Assembly: GCF_964340395.1 (NCBI RefSeq)
Contig: NC_135549.1
Span: 31,106,832 to 31,170,831, forward strand
Length of the DNA: 64,000 bases
Source of the DNA: Glandiceps talaboti
Lineage: Eukaryota > Hemichordata > Enteropneusta > Spengelidae
Direction: 5' to 3'
The notes under the pieces were generated by a model. It saw only the letters and a list, made by a program, of their open reading frames with translations. It did not search any database and was not told the DNA's origin. This document shows positions 49,801 to 61,800 of the stretch, piece after piece (position 1 is the first letter of the stretch; every line of letters begins with the position of its first letter). A program made the translations under genes and the position numbers.

Positions 49801-52800
49801 CAAAAGACCCTTTAGTTAACTTGTACTTTCCATTGGTGAAGGAAAACAATATTGGGCAACAAAATCTAATGACCATTTTCAGTAATTTTACAATTCCAAA
49901 ATCTTCACTTACTTCTTCCTCTTCTTGATTGGCTGTCTGATCTTCATCTGCCATCTGTTTTCGTGCCATCTTCCTTGGCCTTGGGGTTCCATCCTGAAAG
50001 GAATGAATCAAACAATACAGTATAAACTTATTGATGGAATGAAATAACAGTCATTTAGATTTTAATATTTACTCTTAAAGTTGCCACTACTCAATGTAAC
50101 CTTTTTGAAAAGATATTACCACTGATAATAAAGTGATTCTAATCTCCAAAATATTACTTCATTCAGCTACAATCTACTTGTGACACAAGGTTGTCACTAC
50201 TTGTCATGTGCTTAGTACTGACAAAAGACCCTTTAGTTAACTTGTACTTTCCATTGGTGAAGGAAAACAATATTGGGCAACAAAATCTAATGACCATTTT
50301 CAGTAACTTTACAATTCCAAAATCTTCACTTACTTCTTCCTCTTCTTGATTGGCTGTCTGATCTTCATCTGCCATCTGTTTTCGTGCCATCTTCCTTGGC
50401 CTTGGGGTTCCATCCTGAAAGGAATGAATCAAACAATACAGTATAAACTTATTGATGGAATGAAATAACAGTCATTTAGATTTTAATATTTACTCTTAAA
50501 GTTGCCACTACTCAATGTAACCTTTTTGAAAAGATATTACCACTGATAATAAAGTGATTCTAATCTCCAAAATATTACTTCATTCAGCTACAATCTACTT
50601 GTGACACAAGGTTGTCACTACTTGTCATGTGCTTAGTACTGACAAAAGACCCTTTAGTTAACTTGTACTTTCCATTGGTGAAGGAAAACAATATTGGGCA
50701 ACAAAATCTAATGACCATTTTCAGTAATTTTACAATTCCAAAATCTTCACTTACTTCTTCCTCTTCTTGATTGGCTGTCTGATCTTCATCTGCCATCTGT
50801 TTTCGTGCCATCTTCCTTGGCCTTGGGGTTCCATCCTGAAAGGAATGAATCAAACAATACAGTATAAACTTATTGATGGAATGAAATAACAGTCATTTAG
50901 ATTTTAATATTTACTCTTAAAGTTGCCACTACTCAATGTAACCTTTTTGAAAAGATATTACCACTGATAATAAAGTGATTCTAATCTCCAAAGTATTACT
51001 TCATTCAGCTACAATCTACTTGTGACACAAGGTTGTCACTACTTGTCATGTGCTTAGTACTGACAAAAGACCCTTTAGTTAACTTGTACTTTCCATTGGT
51101 GAAGGAAAACAATATTGGGCAACAAAATCTAATGACCATTTTCAGTAATTTTACAATTCCAAAATCTTCACTTACTTCTTCCTCTTCTTGATTGGCTGTC
51201 TGGTCTTCATCTGCCATCTGTTTTCGTGCCATCTTCCTTGGCCTTGGGGTTCCAGCCTGAAAGGAATGAATCAAACAATACAGTATAAACTTATTGATGG
51301 AATGAAATAACAGTCATTTAGATTTTAATATTTACTCTTAAAGTTGCCACTACTCAATGTAACCTTTTTGAAAAGATATTACCACTGATAATAAAGTTAT
51401 TCTAATCTCCAAAATATTACTTCATTCAGCTACAATCTACTTGTAACACAAGGTTGTCACTACTTGTCATGTGCTTAGTACTGACAAAAGACCCTTTAGT
51501 TAACTTGTACTTTCCATTGGTGAAGGAAAACAATATTGGGCAACAAAATCTAATGACCATTTTCAGTAATTTTACAATTCCAAAATCTTCACTTACTTCT
51601 TCCTCTTCTTGATTGGCTGTCTGATCTTCATCTGCCATCTGTTTTCGTGCCATCTTCCTTGGCCTTGGGGTTCCATCCTGAAAGGAATGAATCAAACAAT
51701 ACAGTATAAACTTATTGATGGAATGAAATAACAGTCATTTAGATTTTAATATTTACTCTTAAAGTTGCCACTACTCAATGTAACCTTTTTGAAAAGATAT
51801 TACCACTGATAATAAAGTGATTCTAATCTCCAAAGTATTACTTCATTCAGCTACAATCTACTTGTGACACAAGGTTGTCACTACTTGTCATGTGCTTAGT
51901 ACTGACAAAAGACCCTTTAGTTAACTTGTACTTTCCATTGGTGAAGGAAAACAATATTGGGCAACAAAATCTAATGACCATTTTCAGTAATTTTACAATT
52001 CCAAAATCTTCACTTACTTCTTCCTCTTCTTGATTGGCTGTCTGGTCTTCATCTGCCATCTGTTTTCGTGCCATCTTCCTTGGCCTTGGGGTTCCATCCT
52101 GAAAGGAATGAATCAAACAATACAGTATAAACTTATTGATGGAATGAAATAACAGTCATTTAGATTTTAATATTTACTCTTAAAGTTGCCACTACTCAAT
52201 GTAACCTTTTTGAAAAGATATTACCACTGATAATAAAGTTATTCTAATCTCCAAAATATTACTTCATTCAGCTACAATCTACTTGTAACACAAGGTTGTC
52301 ACTACTTGTCATGTGCTTAGTACTGACAAAAGACCCTTTAGTTAACTTGTACTTTCCATTGGTGAAGGAAAACAATATTGGGCAACAAAATCTAATGACC
52401 ATTTTCAGTAATTTTACAATTCCAAAATCTTCACTTACTTCTTCCTCTTCTTGATTGGCTGTCTGATCTTCATCTGCCATCTGTTTTCGTGCCATCTTCC
52501 TTGGCCTTGGGGTTCCATCCTGAAAGGAATGAATCAAACAATACAGTATAAACTTATTGATGGAATGAAATAACAGTCATTTAGATTTTAATATTTACTC
52601 TTAAAGTTGCCACTACTCAATGTAACCTTTTTGAAAAGATATTACCACTGATAATAAAGTGATTCTAATCTCCAAAATATTACTTCATTCAGCTACAATC
52701 TACTTGTGACACAAGGTTGTCACTACTTGTCATGTGCTTAGTACTGACAAAAGACCCTTTAGTTAACTTGTACTTTCCATTGGTGAAGGAAAACAATATT

Positions 52801-55800
52801 GGGCAACAAAATCTAATGACCATTTTCAGTAATTTTACAATTCCAAAATCTTCACTTACTTCTTCCTCTTCTTGATTGGCTGTCTGGTCTTCATCTGCCA
52901 TCTGTTTTCGTGCCATCTTCCTTGGCCTTGGGGTTCCAGCCTGAAAGGAATGAATCAAACAATACAGTATAAACTTATTGATGGAATGAAATAACAGTCA
53001 TTTAGATTTTAATATTTACTCTTAAAGTTGCCACTACTCAATGTAACCTTTTTGAAAAGATATTACCACTGATAATAAAGTTATTCTAATCTCCAAAATA
53101 TTACTTCATTCAGATACAATCTACTTGTGACACAAGGTTGTCACTACTTGTCATGTGCTTAGTACTGACAAAAGACCCTTTAGTTAACTTGTACTTTCCA
53201 TTGGTGAAGGAAAACAATATTGGGCAACAAAATCTAATGACCATTTTCAGTAATTTTACAATTCCAAAATCTTCACTTACTTCTTCCTCTTCTTGATTGG
53301 CTGTCTGATCTTCATCTGCCATCTGTTTTCGTGCCATCTTCCTTGGCCTTGGGGTTCCATCCTGAAAGGAATGAATCAAACAATACAGTATAAACTTATT
53401 GATGGAATGAAATAACAGTCATTTAGATTTTAATATTTACTCTTAAAGTTGCCACTACTCAATGTAACCTTTTTGAAAAGATATTACCACTGATAATAAA
53501 GTTATTCTAATCTCCAAAATATTACTTCATTCAGCTACAATCTACTTGTGACACAAGGTTGTCACTACTTGTCATGTGCTTAGTACTGACAAAAGACCCT
53601 TTAGTTAACTTGTACTTTCCATTGGTGAAGGAAAACAATATTGGGCAACAAAATCTAATGACCATTTTCAGTAATTTTACAATTCCAAAATCTTCACTTA
53701 CTTCTTCCTCTTCTTGATTGGCTGTCTGATCTTCATCTGCCATCTGTTTTCGTGCCATCTTCCTTGGCCTTGGGGTTCCATCCTGAAAGGAATGAATCAA
53801 ACAATACAGTATAAACTTATTGATGGAATGAAATAACAGTCATTTAGATTTTAATATTTACTCTTAAAGTTGCCACTACTCAATGTAACCTTTTTGAAAA
53901 GATATTACCACTGATAATAAAGTGATTCTAATCTCCAAAATATTACTTCATTCAGCTACAATCTACTTGTGACACAAGGTTGTCACTACTTGTCATGTGC
54001 TTAGTACTGACAAAAGACCCTTTAGTTAACTTGTACTTTCCATTGGTGAAGGAAAACAATATTGGGCAACAAAATCTAATGACCATTTTCAGTAATTTTA
54101 CAATTCCAAAATCTTCACTTACTTCTTCCTCTTCTTGATTGGCTGTCTGGTCTTCATCTGCCATCTGTTTTCGTGCCATCTTCCTTGGCCTTGGGGTTCC
54201 ATCCTGAAAGGAATGAATCAAACAATACAGTATAAACTTATTGATGGAATGAAATAACAGTCATTTAGATTTTAATATTTACTCTTAAAGTTGCCACTAC
54301 TCAATGTAACCTTTTTGAAAAGATATTACCACTGATAATAAAGTTATTCTAATCTCCAAAATATTACTTCATTCAGATACAATCTACTTGTGACACAAGG
54401 TTGTCACTACTTGTCATGTGCTTAGTACTGACAAAAGACCCTTTAGTTAACTTGTACTTTCCATTGGTGAAGGAAAACAATATTGGGCAACAAAATCTAA
54501 TGACCATTTTCAGTAATTTTACAATTCCAAAATCTTCACTTACTTCTTCCTCTTCTTGATTGGCTGTCTGATCTTCATCTGCTATCTGTTTTCGTGCCAT
54601 CTTCCTTGGCCTTGGGGTTCCATCCTGAAAGGAATAAATCAAACAATACAGTATAAACTTATTGATGGAATGAAATAACAGTCATTTAGATTTTAATATT
54701 TACTCTTAAAGTTGCCAGTACTCAATGTAACCTTTTTGAAAAGATATTACCACTGATAATAAAGTTATTCTAATCTCCAAAATATTACTTCATTCAGCTA
54801 CAATCTACTTGTGACACAAGGTTGTCACTACTTGTCATGTGCTTAGTACTGACAAAAGACCCTTTAGTTAACTTGTACTTTCCATTGGTGAAGGAAAACA
54901 ATATTGGGCAACAAAACCTAATGATCATTTTCAGTAATTTTACAATTCCAAAATCTTCACTTACTTCTTCCGCTTCTTGATTGGCTGTCTGGTCTTCATC
55001 TGCCATCTGTGTTCGTGCCATCTTCCTTGGCCTTGGGGTTCCAGCCTGAAAGGAATGAATCAAACAATACAGTATAAACTTATTGATGGAATAAAATAAC
55101 AGTCATTTAGATTTTAATATTTACTCTTAAAGTTGCCACTACTCAATGTAACCTTTTTGAAAAGATATTACCACTGATAATAAAGTGATTCTAATCTCCA
55201 AAATATTACTTCATTCAGCTACAATCTACTTGTGACACAAGGTTGTCACTACTTGTCATGTGCTTAGTACTGACAAAAGACCCTTTAGTTAACTTGTACT
55301 TTCCATTGGTGAAGGAAAACAATATTGGGCAACAAAATCTAATGACCATTTTCAGTAATTTTACAATTCCAAAATCTTCACTTACTTCTTCCTCTTCTTG
55401 ATTGGCTGTCTGATCTTCATCTGCCATCTGTTTTCGTGCCATCTTCCTTGGCCTTGGGGTTCCATCCTGAAAGGAATGAATCAAACAATTCAATACAGTA
55501 TAAACTTATTGATGGAATGAAATAACAGTCATTTAGATTTTAATATTTACTCTTAAAGTTGCCACTACTCAATGTAACCTTTTTGAAAAGATATTACCAC
55601 TGATAATAAAGTGATTCTAATCTCCAAAATATTACTTCATTCAGCTACAATCTACTTGTGACACAAGGTTGTCACTACTTGTCATGTGCTTAGTACTGAC
55701 AAAAGACCCTTTAGTTAACTTGTACTTTCCATTGGTGAAGGAAAACAATATTGGGCAACAAAATCTAATGACCATTTTCAGTAATTTTACAATTCCAAAA

Positions 55801-58800
55801 TCTTCACTTACTTCTTCCTCTTCTTGATTGGCTGTCTGATCTTCATCTGCCATCTGTTTTCGTGCCATCTTCCTTGGCCTTGGGGTTCCATCCTGAAAGG
55901 AATGAATCAAACAATACAGTATAAACTTATTGATGGAATGAAATAACAGTCATTTAGATTTTAATATTTACTCTTAAAGTTGCCACTACTCAATGTAACC
56001 TTTTTGAAAAGATATTACCACTGATAATAAAGTGATTCTAATCTCCAAAATATTACTTCATTCAGCTACAATCTACTTGTGACACAAGGTTGTCACTACT
56101 TGTCATGTGCTTAGTACTGACAAAAGACCCTTTAGTTAACTTGTACTTTCCATTGGTGAAGGAAAACAATATTGGGCAACAAAATCTAATGACCATTTTC
56201 AGTAATTTTACAATTCCAAAATCTTCACTTACTTCTTCCTCTTCTTGATTGGCTGTCTGATCTTCATCTGCCATCTGTTTTCGTGCCATCTTCCTTGGCC
56301 TTGGGGTTCCATCCTGAAAGGAATGAATCAAACAATACAGTATAAACTTATTGATGGAATGAAATAACAGTCATTTAGATTTTAATATTTACTCTTAAAG
56401 TTGCCACTACTCAATGTAACCTTTTTGAAAAGATATTACCACTGATAATAAAGTGATTCTAATCTCCAAAATATTACTTCATTCAGCTACAATCTACTTG
56501 TGACACAAGGTTGTCACTACTTGTCATGTGCTTAGTACTGACAAAAGACCCTTTAGTTAACTTGTACTTTCCATTGGTGAAGGAAAACAATATTGGGCAA
56601 CAAAACCTAATGATCATTTTCAGTAATTTTACAATTCCAAAATCTTCACTTACTTCTTCCGCTTCTTGATTGGCTGTCTGGTCTTCATCTGCCATCTGTG
56701 TTTGTGCCATCTTCCTTGGCCTTGGGGTTCCATCCTGAAAGGAATGAATCAAACAATACAGTATAAACTTATTGATGGAATAAAATAACAGTCATTTAGA
56801 TTTTAATATTTACTCTTAAAGTTGCCACTACTCAATGTAACCTTTTTGAAAAGATATTACCACTGATAATAAAGTGATTCTAATCTCCAAAATATTACTT
56901 CATTCAGCTACAATCTACTTGTGACACAAGGTTGTCACTACTTGTCATGTGCTTAGTACTGACAAAAGACCCTTTAGTTAACTTGTACTTTCCATTGGTG
57001 AAGGAAAACAATATTGGGCAACAAAATCTAATGAACATTTTCAGTAATTTTACAATTCCAAAATCTTCACTTACTTCTTCCTCTTCTTGATTGGCTGTCT
57101 GATCTTCATCTGCCATCTGTTTTCGTGCCATCTTCCTTGGCCTTGGGGTTCCATCCTGAAAGGAATGAATCAAACAATACAGTATAAACTTATTGATGGA
57201 ATGAAATAACAGTCATTTAGATTTTAATATTTACTCATAAAGTTGCCACTACTCAATGTAACCTTTTTGAAAAGATATTACCACTGATAATAAAGTTATT
57301 CTAATCTCCAAAATATTACTTCATTCAGCTACAATCTACTTGTGACACAAGGTTGTCACTACTTGTCATGTGCTTAGTACTGACAAAAGACCCTTTAGTT
57401 AACCCTTTCATTCCTAGAGACAACATTGGAATAAATAGAAACTTGATTGTAAGAACATTTTCTAAAATTTAAGAATGTTACTTCATTGGGAAGTAATATT
57501 TCTTGAATTCTGATCTAAAATAAAGTTGATCTTTTTCCAAAAATTACAGAGAAACAAGAATTTTTGTTCCAAAATTTTGGCGGGAAAGTTTCTAGTCCTG
57601 AAAGGGTTAACTTGTACTTTCCATTGGTGAAGGAAAACAATATTGGGCAACAAAATCTAATGACCATTTTCAGTAATTTTACAATTCCAAAATCTTCACT
57701 TACTTCTTCCTCTTCTTGATTGGCTGTCTGATCTTCATCTGCCATCTGTTTTCGTGCCATCTTCCTTGGCCTTGGGGTTCCATCCTGAAAGGAATGAATC
57801 AAACAATACAGTATAAACTTATTGATGGAATGAAATAACAGTCATTTAGATTTTAATATTTACTCTTAAAGTTGCCACTACTCAATGTAACCTTTTTGAA
57901 AAGATATTACCACTGATAATAAAGTTATTCTAATCTCCAAAATATTACTTCATTCAGATACAATCTACTTGTGACACAAGGTTGTCACTACTTGTCATGT
58001 GCTTAGTACTGACAAAAGACCCTTTAGTTAACTTGTACTTTCCATTGGTGAAGGAAAACAATATTGGGCAACAAAATCTAATGACCATTTTCAGTAATTT
58101 TACAATTCCAAAATCTTCACTTACTTCTTCCTCTTCTTGATTGGCTGTCTGATCTTCATCTGCCATCTGTTTTCGTGCCATCTTCCTTGGCCTTGGGGTT
58201 CCATCCTGAAAGGAATGAATCAAACAATACAGTATAAACTTATTGATGGAATGAAATAACAGTCATTTAGATTTTAATATTTACTCTTAAAGTTGCCACT
58301 ACTCAATGTAACCTTTTTGAAAAGATATTACCACTGATAATAAAGTGATTCTAATCTCCAAAATATTACTTCATTCAGCTACAATCTACTTGTGACACAA
58401 GGTTGTCACTACTTGTCATGTGCTTAGTACTGACAAAAGACCCTTTAGTTAACTTGTACTTTCCATTGGTGAAGGAAAACAATATTGGGCAACAAAATCT
58501 AATGACCATTTTCAGTAATTTTACAATTCCAAAATCTTCACTTACTTCTTCCTCTTCTTGATTGGCTGTCTGATCTTCATCTGCCATCTGTTTTCGTGCC
58601 ATCTTCCTTGGCCTTGGGGTTCCATCCTGAAAGGAATGAATCAAACAATACAGTATAAACTTATTGATGGAATGAAATAACAGTCATTTAGATTTTAATA
58701 TTTACTCTTAAAGTTGCCACTACTCAATGTAACCTTTTTGAAAAGATATTACCACTGATAATAAAGTTATTCTAATCTCCAAAATATTACTTCATTCAGC

Positions 58801-61800
58801 TACAATCTACTTGTGACACAAGGTTGTCACTACTTGTCATGTGCTTAGTACTGACAAAAGACCCTTTAGTTAACTTGTACTTTCCATTGGTGAAGGAAAA
58901 CAATATTGGCAACAAAATCTAATGACCATTTTCAGTAATTTTACAATTCCAAAATCTTCACTTACTTCTTCCTCTTCTTGATTGGCTGTCTGATCTTCAT
59001 CTGCCATCTGTTTTCGTGCCATCTTCCTTGGCCTTGGGGTTCCATCCTGAAAGGAATGAATCAAACAATACAGTATAAACTTATTGATGGAATGAAATAA
59101 CAGTCATTTAGATTTTAATATTTACTCTTAAAGTTGCCACTACTCAATGTAACCTTTTTGAAAAGATATTACCACTGATAATAAAGTGATTCTAATCTCC
59201 AAAATATTACTTCATTCAGCTACAATCTACTTGTGACACAAGGTTGTCACTACTTGTCATGTGCTTAGTACTGACAAAAGACCCTTTAGTTAACTTGTAC
59301 TTTCCATTGGTGAAGGAAAACAATATTGGGCAACAAAATCTAATGACCATTTTCAGTAATTTTACAATTCCAAAATCTTCACTTACTTCTTCCTCTTCTT
59401 GATTGGCTGTCTGGTCTTCATCTGCCATCTGTTTTCGTGCCATCTTCCTTGGCCTTGGGGTTCCATCCTGAAAGGAATGAATCAAACAATACAGTATAAA
59501 CTTATTGATGGAATGAAATAACAGTCATTTAGATTTTAATATTTACTCTTAAAGTTGCCACTACTCAATGTAACCTTTTTGAAAAGATATTACCACTGAT
59601 AATAAAGTTATTCTAATCTCCAAAATATTACTTCATTCAGATACAATCTACTTGTGACACAAGGTTGTCACTACTTGTCATGTGCTTAGTACTGACAAAA
59701 GACCCTTTAGTTAACTTGTACTTTCCATTGGTGAAGGAAAACAATATTGGGCAACAAAATCTAATGACCATTTTCAGTAATTTTACAATTCCAAAATCTT
59801 CACTTACTTCTTCCTCTTCTTGATTGGCTGTCTGATCTTCATCTGCCATCTGTTTTCGTGCCATCTTCCTTGGCCTTGGGGTTCCATCCTGAAAGGAATG
59901 GATCAACCAATACAGTATAAACTTATTGATGGAATGAAATAACAGTCATTTAGATTTTAATATTTACTCTTAAAGTTGCCACTACTCAATGTAACCTTTT
60001 TGAAAAGATATTACCACTGATAATAAAGTGATTCTAATTTCCAACATATTACTTCATTCAGCTACAATCTACTTGTGACACAAGGTTGTCACTACTTGTC
60101 ATGTGCTTAGTACTGACAAAAGACCCTTTAGTTAACTTGTACTTTCCATTGGTGAAGGAAAACAATATTGGGCAACAAAATCTAATGACCATTTTCAGTA
60201 ATTTTACAATTCCAAAATCTTCACTTACTTCTTCCTCTTCTTGATTGGCTGTCTGGTCTTCATCTGCCATCTGTTTTCGTGCCATCTTCCTTGGCCTTGG
60301 GGTTCCATCCTGAAAGGAATGAATCAAAGAATACAGTATAAACTTATTAATGGAATGAAATAACAGTCATTTAGATTTTAATATTTACTCTTAAAGTTGC
60401 CACTACTCAATGTAACCTTTTTGAAAATATATTACCACTGATAATAAAGTGATTCTAATCTCCAAAATATTACTTCATTCAGCTACAATCTACTTGTGAC
60501 ACAAGGTTGTCACTACTTGTCATGTGCTTAGTACTGACAAAAGACCCTTTAGTTAACTTGTACTTTCCATTGGTGAAGGAAAACAATATTGGGCAACAAA
60601 ACCTAATGATCATTTTCAGTAATTTTACAATTCCAAAATCTTCACTTACTTCTTCCGCTTCTTGATTGGCTGTCTGGTCTTCATCTGCCATCTGTGTTCG
60701 TGCCATCTTCCTTGGCCTTGGGGTTCCAGCCTGAAAGGAATGAATCAAACAATACAGTATAAACTTATTGATGGAATAAAATAACAGTCATTTAGATTTT
60801 AATATTTACTCTTAAAGTTGCCACTACTCAATGTAACCTTTTTGAAAAGATATTACCACTGATAATAAAGTGATTCTAATCTCCAAAATATTACTTCATT
60901 CAGCTACAATCTACTTGTGACACAAGGTTGTCACTACTTGTCATGTGCTTAGTACTGACAAAAGACCCTTTAGTTAACTTGTACTTTCCATTGGTGAAGG
61001 AAAACAATATTGGGCAACAAAATCTAATGACCATTTTCAGTAATTTTACAATTCCAAAATCTTCACTTACTTCTTCCTCTTCTTGATTGGCTGTCTGATC
61101 TTCATCTGCCATCTGTTTTCGTGCCATCTTCCTTGGCCTTGGGGTTCCATCCTGAAAGGAATGAATCAAACAATACAGTATAAACTTATTGATGGAATGA
61201 AATAACAGTCATTTAGATTTTAATATTTACTCTTAAAGTTGCCACTACTCAATGTAACCTTTTTGAAAAGATATTACCACTGATAATAAAGTGATTCTAA
61301 TCTCCAAAATATTACTTCATTCAGCTACAATCTACTTGTGACACAAGGTTGTCACTACTTGTCATGTGCTTAGTACTGACAAAAGACCCTTTAGTTAACT
61401 TGTACTTTCCATTGGTGAAGGAAAACAATATTGGGCAACAAAACCTAATGATCATTTTCAGTAATTTTACAATTCCAAAATCTTCACTTACTTCTTCCGC
61501 TTCTTGATTGGCTGTCTGGTCTTCATCTGCCATCTGTGTTCGTGCCATCTTCCTTGGCCTTGGGGTTCCATCCTGAAAGGAATGAATCAAACAATACAGT
61601 ATAAACTTATTGATGGAATAAAATAACAGTCATTTAGATTTTAATATTTACTCTTAAAGTTGCCACTACTCAATGTAACCTTTTTGAAAAGATATTACCA
61701 CTGATAATAAAGTGATTCTAATCTCCAAAATATTACTTCATTCAGCTACAATCTACTTGTGACACAAGGTTGTCACTACTTGTCATGTGCTTAGTACTGA

